Source: Diospyros lotus
Lineage: Eukaryota > Streptophyta > Magnoliopsida > Ericales > Ebenaceae
Assembly: GCF_014633365.1 (NCBI RefSeq)
Contig: NC_068350.1
Location: 28,325,119 to 28,389,118 of the forward strand
DNA: 64,000 nucleotides
Direction: 5' to 3'
Shown: piece by piece, positions 12,150 to 24,234 of the stretch
How positions within the stretch are numbered: the first letter of the stretch is position 1
Layout: each line of letters starts with the position of its first letter
Made by a program: the position numbers and the translations under genes
The notes under the pieces: model-generated
What the model saw: only the letters and a program-made list of their open reading frames with translations
What the model was told of the DNA's origin: nothing
The model's database searches: none

Positions 12150-12760
12150 TTGTGAGTTACCGAGAGAGAGAAAAAAAGAGAGGGAGACCTTGCTGTCGGC
12201 ATACAGAGATGAATTGCATAAGGCAATTCAAGTGTGATGCTCAGAAAATGAAGGTCCACAACTCTCGACTCGCCAGGTCGACGATTCTTGTGTTTTGATT
12301 ATTGCTCCCAAAATTGTATTTGTATTACAGAGAGGGTGAGGGAGGGTGAGATAGGTAGCGAGCAAGAGCGAGGGCGAGTAACCAAGGGCAAGCAACAGAA
12401 CGGATTGAGAGAGAATGAGAGAGGGAAAAGGGTTTGTTGCTGTTTACAAGAGGGGGCGGAGCGAGACCAAGAGAGAGGTAGAAAGCGAGGACGAGCGCGA
12501 GCGAGAGGGGCTGAGAACGAGGATAAGCGAGAGCAAGGGAAAGAGCGAGAAAGCGGGGTCGAGCCCCAACGAGTGCAAGAGAGAGCCAGTGAGGGCTAGC
12601 GAGAGGGAGAGCAAGAGCAAGACTGCAAGAGAGAGGCAGAGAGCAAGGGCGAAAGTGAGCGGATGAGTAAGAGAGATGAGGCAGAGAACGAGAGGCAACG
12701 AGGGTGAGAGAGAGCGAGAGCGAGGTCGAGAGAGGAAGGAGAAGAGAAGGGTTTGCAAGT
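12150..12760. repeat. GA-rich low-complexity tract
   Basis: About 600 bases dominated by GAGAGA, GAGCGAG and AGAGCAAG runs on the plus strand. The long overlapping frames on both strands (for example 12325-12996 minus, rich in Leu/Ser/Pro) are by-products of purine/pyrimidine bias and show no domain. Such tracts can form H-DNA or bind GAGA factors, but nothing here shows a gene next to it. Confidence 0.7.
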
Positions 12761-12836
12761 GGGCTGGGGTGGGGTGGGTTTGCAAGTGAGCTGGGGTGGG
12801 GTGGGTTTGGGGCTAGGTTTTGTAGCCGCCCCTCTA

Positions 12837-13066
12837 ATATATAATATATATTATATATATATTTATATATTTGGTTTGGTTTGGTTTGGTTACCCACATA
12901 ACGGTTCGGTTTCTGTTTGAGTTTTGGTTTGGTTTTAGTGAAAACCATAACTAAACCATATCCATTGAAACAGTGTTCGGTTTTTTCCCAAACCAAACCA
13001 TTACAGAGTCAAACAGTTTTTAACCGCATTGACCGATTCGGTTTCGGTTGCAATTGCCATCCCTAG
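12837..13066. repeat. AT microsatellite and GGTTT-rich end of a possible hAT-type element
   Basis: A TATA-type run (12837-12867) is followed by repeated GGTTTGGTTT/CGGTTTCGG sequence ending in GCAATTGCCATCCCTAG. The reverse complement, CTAGGGATGGCAATTGC, has the look of a plant hAT terminal inverted repeat. The expected partner end was not found with confidence (the GGTTT segment at 1149 is only loosely similar). Confidence 0.4.
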
Positions 13067-13072
13067 TCGTAG

Positions 13073-14483
13073 GTGAATCTGCAAGGGCACCTTCGGTATC
13101 GCTCGGGATTGGCCTCTTGTGTGCTCGGGACATATCTACCCTCACAGGCACAAGTTAGAAGGCACACGGGGATTCCTCACCCATGTATGCCCTCCGATGC
13201 TTAAGTCAGTACCGATAGGAGAAAACAACAATATACAAATAGAGCGTGTTATTATTAGATAGGGGACAATTATACCTTTCCCACCAAGAGAGGGTTGATC
13301 ATGGTACTGTTACACAGAAAAAAGGGTGGATCTGCACATTAGTAACATACTGTGGGGCTTAAGAGGAATCCCTCCCGGAGTGCTAGACAGCTTAGGGGGC
13401 TCTCCGGGAGAAGGTGGGCCTCATAGCGGACTGTCGAAACAGAGTCTCGATCCTTAAGGGACTTACCCAGTGATGTTCGGTTTAATACCAATACTCGTGG
13501 ATATGATCTCTCAAGTAGTGGGCATGTGGCAAAGATACACGACATGGCAATGCTTATATAATCTCTATCTACATGCACGCACAATACGTGGCTACCATTG
13601 GATTGTGGTGGGAGGCCATGGATCTTATATACACTTGATGACAAAGGGCTCACAGGCCCATTATGCGAATATCCCCTTAATGTCTATATACATATATATA
13701 TTATACATATATTATCCCACCAAACCAGACTTCTGGCCAAAACGGCATGCCCATATGCTCAAATATACATATACATACACATACACATATTTATATACAG
13801 AGAAAGGAATAGAGGGAGAGAGAGCTCTCTCAGGAAGAAGCCTTCCTTAGAGAAGCAAGTCGCCTCCGAGAGGCAACAGCTCCCGGCCGCTTCCGAGAGC
13901 TGGCCTCACCAAGAGCTAGCTTCACCGCGGAGAAGACATGGCTGAGTGGGACTGTCGTAGGAGAGAGAGAGAGAGAGAGAGAGAGAGCTATTGGAAGGGG
14001 CCTGTGGAGAGGAGATGCGGGGAGACCGTTACGCTGCAAGCTCCTCGTCTATAGAGTGCAGCCCTCGAAAAGGGTTGTCGCTGCTGCCGAGGGGCTGCTA
14101 GCCCTTGCTGAGAGGGAAGCTTCGTCTTCCCGAGAGATCAGCTAGAGGGGGAGCTTCTCCAAAAGAGAGGGCGGATGAACAGTGGCGCCATCTTTGGTTT
14201 TTTGCCTTTTTCTCCCTTATATACCCTTAGATTTCTCCCTTATTACATTTTTACCCTATCTTAAGCTTGGTTTAATTACACTTTGGCCCTTTAAATTCTA
14301 TATTGCTCATTTGAACTTTGATTTAGATAATTTCTTCGCCGTTCGACGATAGCTTTTCCTAGGAATTGAAACTTGGGCTTGGAACCACTTTTGGGATTTG
14401 CCCACCTTGGGCTTAATAACCAAAATACCCTTAAATGGATGCTCCGAAATTATATGGCACAACAACCTCAAATGTTTTAGGTG
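13073..14483. other. Unassigned repetitive DNA with several microsatellites
   Basis: No supported gene. It holds an AT dinucleotide stretch (about 13683-13715), an ACATATAC-type stretch (13765-13798) and a GA dinucleotide run (about 13962-13987). The last 280 bases end in TTTTAGGTGTGTTATA and may be the end of another decayed LTR. The CTCCGAGAGG-style words near 13860-13920 recall the Tat-like LTR at 20358. Confidence 0.4.
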
Positions 14484-16879
14484 TGTTATAAATTAGGACT
14501 TCAGGAATGGTTTTTTTTTTTTTTTTCACACCACAATAACTAATATACACCATACAATTCCCAAAAATCCCAATTTTACCTTCTCAGCCTATCAAACCCA
14601 ATAATCAAATAGCTAAGAGATGTGATATTATTACAAATGCGAAACTCAGATCGAACCTGATATGGTACATAACCATAATACTTTATTTATCATAGAAGAA
14701 ACCCGTTCAAGACGTCTGCAAAACATATTGCATGGACATCATCTCTAGTAAATAATAACTAAATGTCTCAAACATCATCGAAAACATACTAAGGTTTGCA
14801 TAGGTTCTAATCATCAACTGAAATTCTCGTACATAATTAAAGACATGCTAAAACATGCTACATACGGCAAAATAAGCTTATTCTACAACTATCTCCTTTC
14901 CCTTAGAGCAGCTTATCGAACCTGGAAAGTTTGAATATTCCAGGGACAGTCCAATTAAAAGATGAACCTTCTAGTGAGAACTCTAAATAGTTTATATATA
15001 TGCATGAACAAGTATAAAATGTATGAGGAAACAACGAGGACTATTCCGAAGTGCCTTGTGAACATGTCAGCCTCCTCCAACGAGAGCTTTCTCAATGGCA
15101 TGTGTATAGCATCTCTCAGGAAGTCCCTAACCATGTCACCTCGGCCCAACCTTATAAAACTCATGCAAAACACCACATCCGTTATACCTTAGACTCACGG
15201 TCTTCCTCACGAGAGCTTTCTCACAACTAATGCATAGCGCCTCTCAGGAGATATCCAGACTTTTGCCTTTAGGCAACAACAAATAGATACACAATAGTAT
15301 GACCACACGGACAGTTTGAAAGCCAACAACATATATCTTTCAAGAAAACACATTTCAAATATACCACATGATTTCACGCAAGAGAACAATAGGAGTTTGG
15401 GTACAAGAGTCTCACAAAATATGTTTCATGCAATATAAGTCTCACGTAAGAGAAAAATAAGATTTGGAGTATAGGAGCCTTACCTTGAACTTAACTCAGG
15501 ATTTCTCGAAATTTGTGCCTGACCTCAATTATCATGCCAGGCATACTATTGCTCAACCTTGAGCCTCAATGATCCTTAGCCATCATATTTATTCAAAGGA
15601 ATATCAATATCTATTTTTCCTAATTTTTTCATAATTTTCCTCCTTATTTTCTCCTTGAAAATTCCAAAATAAATACCTCATCAAGGTTTTTCCCAAATTT
15701 TTCCCCACCATAATTCGAAAAATATTTTTCTAAAAATATTAAAATAAATTTCAAAAATACTACTCACTCGCGTGCCCTTACACACCACCCACGTGCCCTG
15801 CGCATGAAGACTTGTGCGTGTAAAGTACGCGTCGATCGTCTTCTACATTTTTTCAGTCGTCGGCGACTACTTCGACCACCGAACTTTTGCACGACATTGA
15901 AGCCTTCCTGGAGTCGATCCTATTAGCAGCCTTTCATGCCCGAAACAACCACTTGAAGACCCTGAATCGAACGGCCAAAGTCTCAACTTCGGCTACTGTT
16001 ACAATTTCTAGCCAAGCTTCGAAACCCCTTCAAAACCACACGAAACCTCACAAAATTCTCCTAAAATACTCTCCAAGACATGAGGAACAAAAGACCTCTA
16101 ACCAATCTCTCAAAATCACTCCCAAACTCGAGAGATTTGATGCTCCATTTTTGGCTAAAACCCTCACTTATTTATAGGCAAAATCTGGCAACCCTTGGGC
16201 CAATCACAAGCTATTGCTTCACCCTCAAGATTTTTATGCTCATGCTTAGCCATACCCTGGCAAGATTTGTCCATCCCATTGCTGGATTTGGGCTCCACGT
16301 GCAGCGGTCAGTTTAGGCATGTTGTGAGGTTCTTTTAGAAATTACACTTTTGCCTTCTTGCAAATTCCTTTTGCATTTTAGGCCTCATTTCAAGTCCTTA
16401 GATTTTGAAATTTTTCCCCGTGAACCCCCAAGTTTCACGCTTCACAATTGACTCGACGAATTTGGGAAAATATCATTTTTAACCCCTTTTCAACTAGAAT
16501 AAAAATTACACTTAGGCCCGAAAGCATGATTTGATTGTAAACCTTTTTGTTTCATTCTGAAACCACTTAAGGGTTGTTATATTCATAAAATTAGAGCCTC
16601 CTTAGGATTTCGTAGATTTCCCGAAAGCCCCTTACCATCATTCGGTCTTTCAGGTTATAGTTTAGCTGTATCGGGAACTGTCTCTGTTCCGATTGTTTTC
16701 AGCTTTATAAATCTCGTCTTGTGATGCTCGTCGATGTCATACCCTTTTCTTTAAACATCTAAGTTCCAAGGCATTCTCTATTGTTGATTTGATGACTTAT
16801 TTTACTATCAAGCCATTTTTTTGGTATTTCGCACTCGCTTAAATTATGTGGCAACATCATGAAAACATGGGGTATTATA
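14484..16879 (+). repeat. Chromovirus-type LTR relic (copy Z), about 2.4 kb
   Basis: Starts with TGTTATAAATTAGGACTTCAGG and a T-run, ends GGGTATTATA, and has the same layout as the LTR relic Y (33290-33604 plus 43634-45858): a GGAAT...CAGGAAT-T(n) start, an A-rich 5' third with AAACATGC words, a middle with imperfect ~130-bp duplications (GAGAGCTTTCTCA at about 15080 and 15207), and a 3' third rich in 'ttttgcc' and 'aattcc' phrases. No coding region or target duplication was found, so the borders are approximate and it may be a decayed solo LTR. Confidence 0.5.
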
Positions 16880-16995
16880 GGATGTCCGGGAGAGGGAGTC
16901 TCTCGAATGTCTGGAAGACATGCACGCTGGTTAGCCCCGAAGGGCCAAGAAAGGCCATGCATAGGGCGGCTAACCCCTTTTATAGGGTTGCCCTC
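16880..16995. other. Short GC-richer spacer
   Basis: Contains GGTTAGCC...GGCTAACC, an 8-bp inverted pair around 16929-16977. No gene; origin unknown. Confidence 0.3.
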
Positions 16996-19012
16996 TCCTT
17001 CTCTATATATATATACTAGCGTATACCGGTGCCTAAAGGTACGGTGTAAATAATATTAACGATGGGGGGAGGCGGCCATCAACAGCAAGCGAGGGGGGTT
17101 GGTGGCGGCCATCAGCGGCCGACGGGCCAGGGGAGGGCATTGCCGCCCATAATGGCCACTGAGTTCAAGGAAAGTTGATGGCCGAGGGGGGGTTGGTGGC
17201 AGCCATCAACGGCTGATCGATGGGGGGAGGGGGCGTTGGCGACCTCCCATGGCGGATACTAGGTTTAGGGGACCTGGGTTCCTCGACTCACGGGGTTCAA
17301 GTAACCCGTGTTCCTTGAAACCCCATGAGAGAACCCGAGTTCCTTGACTTTTGGGGTTCGGGGAACCTTAATTCCCTGAACCCATCGGCCGCCAACCCCC
17401 TCTCTCCCCTCCCTAGCGACCATTGCAGTTGCCAACCCCCCTGCAGCCATGGCACCTACCGCCCCCCATTCCCTGCCCGTTGCCATTAATGCCCCCTCCC
17501 CCCCCAGCTCCGTTGATGGCTACTTCCCCCCTCATGGTCGCGAACACACATGCAGACATATACATATGCTCACACACTAGTAAAAAAATAAATTAAATCA
17601 TGACCGTGATTAACTTACCTGCATGCCCATTGTTATATATGTGTACAAAAATATAAAATGTTCAAAAAAAATCATTAGATGGCAAAATTTTAAATAAAAC
17701 ATGTTTTGTTATAATGGTAAAATTATTCATCATTTAGTTGTTATTTAAACATCGTAAGTTTAAATCTTTTTTATATAATTAATTTTTATTTTTTAAACAA
17801 AATACAACAAAAACATTTAATTGTCATAATATCACAACATCAATTCACCAAAGTAGAGTATTATTTATTTATTTATTAATATTTTTTTGAGCTATAATAT
17901 TTTGTAATAATATTGAAAATAAATTTTTATTTATGCATCATTACTTGAGACATAAAATTAATATTTTTTTAATTCTTTTTACTGAATACATAAAAAAATT
18001 AATAAAATTTCCCGAAAATAAGTAAATAGACATATGTAAGTAGACACAAATAATTATATCTGTATTAATAGGCCAATAATTACTGCTTTCATTAAATTAT
18101 CGCTTTCGTTAAATTATTAATATCTATATTAATATTTGTATTTAATGAAAGCGATAATTAAATAGACACAAATTATAAGGGTAATGTTTTTAACTTTAAA
18201 TATTGATTAAGGTAATTTTATTTAAAAATATTTTTACTTTCTATTTTATCCATTAAGGAACTTTACATATTTTTAATTTTTATTTTATCTAACTTTAAAT
18301 ATTTGTGTAAAAACACACACAGTTGCGACATTGAAACTATATACACACATTGGATATGCTCACAAACACAAAAACAGTGACTACACACATTGAAACTATA
18401 TACACACAAGAACTATATATAGATACACACAGGAACTAAAAAAACATATATGCACACGGTGACTATGCTCACAAACACACACGATACAATAAATACACAT
18501 AGTGACCATATACATACAAACATAGTCGCGGTGGAGCTTCAGCGACAGTGAACAATAGATACATACAAACACACACAGTCGCGATGGAGCTTCAGCGGAG
18601 GCAGAATATACATACACAGTGTGGAGAGAGAGATAAGGGATGAGAGAGAATGAGAGATACATACACACACAGTGACGAGCGGATATACATACACACACAG
18701 TGAGATGAGATGGAGTGACGACAGAAGGGGAGGATGGGATGGAGCGGGGTTGGCGAGGGGCGACAGCAGCGATGACGATGGACAGCAGGGGTGGGGATGG
18801 AGGGGCTTTAAAAGAGAGAGAAGGGGAGGCAGGCAAAGAGTGGGTTTGGTAGAGAGCGAGAATGGGATGGGATGCATTTGGGGGGAAAAAACCATTGATC
18901 TCAACCATTGATGAAAGAAGAAAACCCATCTCAACCATTCAAAAAATGTCTCTGTCACATTTGTCTTGAGACAATTCAAAAACCCTTCTCCCTTATTATA
19001 TAGATATATATA
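16996..19012. mobile_element. Possible non-autonomous DNA element with GC-rich and CA-rich repeats
   Basis: The stretch begins TATATATATACTAGCG and closes with CTCCCTTATTATATAGATATA, a pairing of ends seen in many non-autonomous plant elements. Inside are imperfect GGCGGCCATCAAC-type repeats (17070-17230), AT-rich DNA, a hairpin, CACACA-rich DNA (18305-18690) with a duplicated GTCGCGGTGGAGCTTCAGCG-like unit (18523 and 18579), and a GGGATGG-rich end. The frames 18396-18979 (minus) are low-complexity and not accepted as genes. No transposase and no clear duplication were seen, so the class (Helitron-like or other) is open. Confidence 0.3.
18095..18160. repeat. Inverted repeat around TTATCGCTTTC
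   Basis: AATTATCGCTTTCGTTAAA (about 18095-18113) and TTTAATGAAAGCGATAATT (about 18140-18158) are reverse complements apart from one mismatch, giving a ~19-bp stem with a short AT-rich loop. Confidence 0.6.
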
Positions 19013-19086
19013 TGATATATTTTGATATATTTGGCTCTTTCCCTTGGCTTCGAAGGGTAATACCTAGGCGAGGGATGTCCATCCAC

Positions 19087-19196
19087 GGTCACGCTTCGCT
19101 AGGACTATGAACACGCATCCCGAGAAGAATGGGCATGTTTCTTAAGGAGTATGGGCAGGCTTCCCGAGGGCTATGGCACACATCCTGAGGACTTCT
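19087..19196 (+). repeat. Degenerate 22-bp minisatellite, five units
   Basis: Five consecutive 22-base units (starts 19087, 19109, 19131, 19153, 19175) share the pattern GG-CA-GCTTCCCGAGGACTAT with 5-9 changes each. The flanking 19013-19360 has no supported gene and leads into the Tat-like relic. Confidence 0.65.
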
Positions 19197-19360
19197 AAGG
19201 GAGAACTATCCCTGAGGCTATACCACAACACCATGAATGTTTAGGTCACTAAACTAAGCAATGTCATGATCTAAGGAATCAAATTTAACACCTGATCTAT
19301 GAAGGAAAATTGGATCAATTCATCCTAGGTCAGCCAAGGTAACCACAAGATTATAGAAAG

Positions 19361-20340
19361 ATGACACAATCTCCCAGGCCTAGTCGTGGTAATCAAATGA
19401 GGAGGGATGATAAAGGCAATCACCAAAGGGGAGAAACATCAGTAGCTCATGTGGACAACATACCCACCCAAGAGATAAACCACGTCATTGCAAAAGGGGA
19501 GACAATGTCCAACTACTCCTCATCATCTCAAAAAGCTTATGCTCACCCAACCTTACTTGTGGATTCGATGTCTCGTGTTGAAAAAGATGAAAAGCGTATC
19601 GTATTTAGTCCTGAGGGCCAAGGTGATGGTTTAATACCACATAACGACCTTCTTGTCATCTTAGTGGTTATTTCCAAACATCACATTCAACAAATTCTTG
19701 TACATAGCATAAGTTTCGTTAATCTTATTTATTGGAACTATTTTGAACAGATGCACATAACACATGATCACTTGAAACTTGTCTCCTCCACTTTGTACAG
19801 TTTTACAGAGGAGGCGATACCTGTTGTGCGATCCATACAAATTTTAATAACTTTGGGCACCCTTCCCTAAATTATAAACCCCCGGGTTAATTTCATGGTA
19901 ATAAAGACACAATCCACTGCCTATAATATTATCCTTGGGAGATCTTTGATTAATAACATAAGGGTAGTCATTTCCCCAGGCTACCTACTGATGAAATTTC
20001 CAACCCCTAACGAAGTTGGGCAAGTAAAGGGAAACTAGAAAAAGGTTCGAGTTTGCCATGTCTTTCCACAAAAAGCTCAAAGGGTAAATAAGTAGCAGTC
20101 AAGGCCAAAACATTATCCATTGCTGACAATGCCATAGTTAAACCACAACCAATAGAAGCCTTAGTAGTGAGGTTGCATGATGATGATGATGATGAAAAAC
20201 TGGTTTATGTGAGAGGCCAGCTCTCACCCCAAGAAAGATAGGAAATTGTTCAATGCTTGCTTGCTAATGCTAACTTCTTTTCATGGACACCTACCGACTT
20301 GCTTGGATTGACCCAAAAGTGATCTCCCATCATTTGAACA
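19361..20340 (+). pseudogene. Tat-like Ty3/gypsy relic: gag end, protease, start of RT
   Basis: The open part 19361-19870 reads as the gag-protease junction of Tat-type gypsy elements: PHNDLLVILVV, then a retropepsin region whose expected LVDSGSS reads LVHSISF, so the catalytic aspartate is lost, then YSFTEEAIPV and a TLGTLP end. After a stop the frame continues with YNIILGRSLINNIR and LLMKFPTPNEVGQVKG, and from about 20220 with an RT N-terminal stretch (LLANANFFSWTPTDLLG). The coding match stops near 20340, after which LTR sequence begins, so most of pol has been deleted. Stops are frequent; it is an old dead copy. Confidence 0.75.
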
Positions 20341-20357
20341 TCTAGCTAGATGCTAAG

Positions 20358-21560
20358 TGTTATAGGTTATCCTCTAAGGGGAGTTCTCCCAGAGAAGACT
20401 TCCTCCGGGAGAAGTTCTAGAGAAGAAACATCCCCCGAAAAAGAATTTCTCCCAGGGAAGTTAACAAGAAAGTCCTCCTAAAGAACAACGAGGAGTTCTC
20501 TTAGAGAGGCAAGCCGCATGCCACAATCCACCCGGTTGAGCCATCCTCTCGAGGAAGAACACAAGAAAACCTTCTCTAGGACAACTTTTCCCTCCATTAT
20601 ACTAGATAACATAGCCCATCTGAAATAGGTTGTCCTTCCTTAATGGGATTATTCCTCAGTGAAGGGATTTCTCATTAAGGCCCTTTCTGATCTTAACCTT
20701 GAGATAACATTATTTGTCGCTGGGACAACACTATGTCCCCCTTGCACATGTGCCACGTGTCCATATCTTGAACCAAAGGGTATAAATACCCTTTAACCCT
20801 ACACACACGAGACCTCGTATACATGACCTCTCTTGACCTTTCACCTTGTAGTACCCTCACAACTCTTGTTCTCCTAGAGAAATCCCTTTCTCCCAAGCAA
20901 CCATTAACCATTCATTTTCATCTACATTTCAATGCATCTTCAAAACACTATGACAACTTCTGACTTAAGTATTAGAGGGTCCACACGGGAGAAATCGCTA
21001 CATGCTTTTTGACCTTGTTGCTACCTTGTAGAAGCTTCTCTTGGGAACACATCAACTCTTCTAGACAATGGACACTCTACTAGACAACTTTCTCCCAAAC
21101 AATGGAGACTTTCCCTAACCACCTTCCAAGAATGTACATTAACTCTCCCAGATAACGGATCGAGCTTCCCCTCGGATAACTCTCTAGACTCTCCCGACAC
21201 CCTTCCAACAGCCTTGTTGTCCTCCAAACTCTGTCGAATTCTCAATCTTTCGCAAACAAATAAATTTTAATTATTGTATCCAAAGTAACAATAAGGTTAA
21301 ATAACAATATGGTTAACACAAGTTTGGTACTTAATATGCAATCTCCATGGGAACGATTTATTATTCACTACTTTATTGAACAATTTCATATATTTTTGAA
21401 TTTGTCTATCAAAGTTGCTCCAATAGCATATAAGAGAGCTCTTCGTTGTTCACTTTGAGTGCTCTAGGTTGAGGGTGCACAACGAGAGGCATAATAAGAC
21501 TTCATAGAGTTTAGTAATGCACATTTCCAAGTGATTGGCCCTGGGCAAAGTCGATTAATG
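20358..21560 (+). repeat. Tat-like LTR (borders approximate)
   Basis: AT/GC-balanced LTR starting near TGTTATAGG, with a strong promoter-like TATA box, then the phrase GACTTAAGTATTAGAGGGTCC (about 20960) that resembles the downstream part of many plant Tat LTRs. It contains repeated CTCCCGGGAGAAG and CTCTCCCAGA words. No partner LTR, polypurine tract or target duplication is seen, fitting a deleted 3' end of the relic at 19361-20340. Confidence 0.55.
20781..20788 (+). promoter_or_regulatory. TATA box in Tat-like LTR
   Basis: TATAAATA inside the palindrome GGGTATAAATACCC, at mid-LTR, the usual place of the U3/R boundary. Confidence 0.6.
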
Positions 21561-21753
21561 ATATCTGAAAGGATCACCAAGTATGTTTATTCCTTCTTGA
21601 CCAAAAGAAGACGATCGAAGGCGGGGCGTGGGCTTCGGCGACGGGTCCGTCCAGGGGGCGACTAGCACCTATAAGCACTCTGATGCTCGAGTGAGTAAGA
21701 GAGTAAAGAGAAACAGTGTATCAGTAGGTCAGAGATCAGAACATACCTTACCT
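21561..21753. other. Left flank of the Athila-like insertion
   Basis: No gene. It appears continuous with 32374 onwards: the site reads ...CTTACCT before the element and CCTCTAAAG after it, consistent with one interrupted sequence. Confidence 0.5.
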
Positions 21754-22926
21754 TGATAGCATGCATATTTATACCATATTTTGGCATTTCACCTCATTCT
21801 TATTAGGCCATTTGAAGTAATTTTTGCTGATATTTCATTGTTTCTATTTTATTATGCTTCAAATTGTCCTTACACTATTTTCTATCTTACCTCTACTCTA
21901 TGGATCCAGGCTTTAGGGAATGTTGGATGGGCTAGAGAAATGGCTCAACTAAAGGAGCTTGGGCCTACTTTCAAGGAGCAGACTTGGGCTACTCATTGTG
22001 CTGTTTTGGGCTCACTTGTTTTCTGTTGGGCTAGGCCCAACCCTAGCCTCCCTAACCTTTCCCTTCTTAGCCATGTATTTAAGGCCTCTTAGCATTAATT
22101 TCCAGAGGATGATGAGATAGAAAGAGAGGAGAAAATAGAGAGGATTCTGCCCGTTTTTGTTGTTGTAGCACTTTCCTGTTTTTTACATCTTTTGTTCCAT
22201 TTTGTTTTCCTTTCTGTAATGATAGGCTAGAGCATTTGTAACCGGTTGTGTGACTTGAATCCATGTGGAATTTGAGTCCCGGATGAGCTGCAAGAATCTG
22301 GTTTGTTGTTTGTTTCTTATTCATTTCTATTTGGTTTAGTTTGAGCAGATTTGTGAATGCATGGAGTTCATGGCAGGTTTGTGTGAATTTGCATGGTTTC
22401 ATATTCTGTTAAGTGCTTAAGAGAACAGAATGTTATAGCCGGTTGGTATAACATCTCGGAAATGAATATTATGTGCTTGAACGGTTGTTCTTGCATAGGT
22501 CCGGATAGGTTGAATAGAGAGTGAATGGTTGCATTTTGTTTACAAGAGATTTCTGTATCCATTTTGTTGTTCCAATCATTCTAATCCTTGGACGGTTGTT
22601 GGGGATGCTTTGAGTTTGTTTTCCAGAGATCAAAGCATCTAGCAAACCAAGATATATAGAGTGGACAAGGAAGATTTCACATAGGAGACAAATACACAGC
22701 CGGTTGCACTTCTCTTATTGATTTTTCATCCATCTTCATCTTTCTGTTTTGCCAATTAGTTTTCTGTCAAAACCCCCCCCCCAAACAAACTGTTATTTGT
22801 ATTGGTTCTCCTTGTTGGTAGAAGAAGGTGAGGCTCCTTGTGAGAGATGACCTAGGGTGCACTTTGCTGCAAACTAGAGAAGAGATTCATAGATCTCTAA
22901 TTCTGGAGCGGTTCGACAGCCGGTCA
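21754..22926 (+). repeat. Athila-like 5' LTR (1173 bp)
   Basis: From TGATAGCATG to CCGGTCA. A TATA-like TATTTAA lies at 22076-22082. The frames inside (21781-22092 plus, 22079-22402 and 22368-22562 minus) recur unchanged in the 3' LTR and are not genes. Confidence 0.93.
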
Positions 22927-22932
22927 GAATTT

Positions 22933-22950
22933 TGGCGCCGTTGCCGGGGA
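22933..22950 (+). promoter_or_regulatory. Primer-binding site, Asp-tRNA type
   Basis: TGGCGCCGTTGCCGGGGA, six bases after the LTR end. It is the standard primer site of plant Athila/Tat elements, where the 3' end of a tRNA starts minus-strand DNA synthesis. Confidence 0.9.
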
Positions 22951-24234
22951 GCCAAGTTTTTTCTTCTAAAAACATAGAGGACCGACCCTATTCTCTGTTT
23001 GTTTTGTTTTCTTGTTCGAGTGTTTTCTCTATTTTGTGTTCTTGGTGATAAGGTTATCAGTTTTTGTGTTCTTGGTGAAGAGAAATTCTGTTCTGTTCTT
23101 GAGATGAACTGATAGCAAGCAGCAACAGAAAAGCCTTATTTACCTTTTCGATCTTCTTTTTGTGTGTGTGTGTTTCCTTTTCTGTTTTCTTGTTTCTAGT
23201 ATCATTTTTGAAAAAAGAAGTGGCTGTTGGAGAGGGCTGCACGATCTGATCTTCTGAAAAAGCAACCCTGCAGCAACTGAAAAAGCACAAAACACCTGCA
23301 GTCCTTCTCTGATTTTCAGTAGCACACCTGCAGTCCTTCTCTGATCTTCATGTGCTCTGATAGGCGCTGAAAAGCAAGCTTACACAGCAAGGGGAGACAA
23401 CCCTGCAGCAGATCAGGAGCATAACCATTTTTAGCATGCTCTGAATCCCACTTTTCTGCCTCTGACAGCAGATCACCTAACCAAGAGGATATTCCGTTTT
23501 TCTTTCTCACATTTTTCTTTTATTTTCTCTCTTTTAACACTCCATTCAACGTTGTCTTTACCTTCCACACTAATCTCCCTTTTCTTTTGGCAGATAGGCA
23601 CCAGCAGCTGCAACCAAGAGGAGATCACCAGCAGCAGCCTTCCATTCAGCAGCGGTTTTGACCACCTCCATGACAGATAGCATTATTTAAGGATTGAGCT
23701 CGAGATACCGGTGCTATCCTCTTCCTTTCTCATCCTTACTTGATGTTCTTTCATGTCCATATGCTTTCCTTGATGTTTTCTTGCATTTAGAGTGGTCTTT
23801 GAGGCAAAATAGGAGCTGATTTGATAAGAAAACGATTTTGACAGTTACTGTTCACAGCTTTCCACTTGCTCTGATTGATATGATTTTTGGTGTCCAAAGA
23901 AATGGGGGTGTGGGGATCAATAGTCACAGATTTGCTGTGAAAAGAGCCTTTTTTGGCCAAATTCCAACGTTTAGACCACTTTTTGGGCCATTTTGTGTTT
24001 CTCAGTGGCTAATTTGGTGTGGTTTTTAGTGTTTTTAGGTCCCTCAGTGTTTTTGTGTTGAAATTTTGTGAAAAATTGCATAAAAAAATCGTCTAAGGGC
24101 TTATTGTTTGACCTGTTTTTGTGTTTTTTTTGTTTGTGTGTTTTTGTTTTTGCTTGTGTGTTTTTGTTTGTGTTTCTGTGTTCTTGGTATGCATAGGCCA
24201 TTTTGTGTGCTGTTTTTGTGCTGATCTCTAGTGC
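22951..24234 (+). other. Athila-like 5' leader, non-coding
   Basis: About 1.3 kb without a supported frame. T-rich with TGTGTTTTTGTTT runs just before the gag start and a repeated CACCTGCAGTCCTTCTCTGAT unit (about 23295 and 23326). Presumed untranslated leader with packaging signals. Confidence 0.6.

Noticed and set aside
12288..12996. Long overlapping ORFs on both strands (up to 223 codons)
   Set aside because: Produced by GA/CT-rich low-complexity DNA; residue composition is repetitive and no domain is visible.
18396..18979. 180- and 146-codon minus-strand ORFs
   Set aside because: Span CA-rich and GGGATGG-rich repeats; cysteine/valine runs reflect CACACA sequence.
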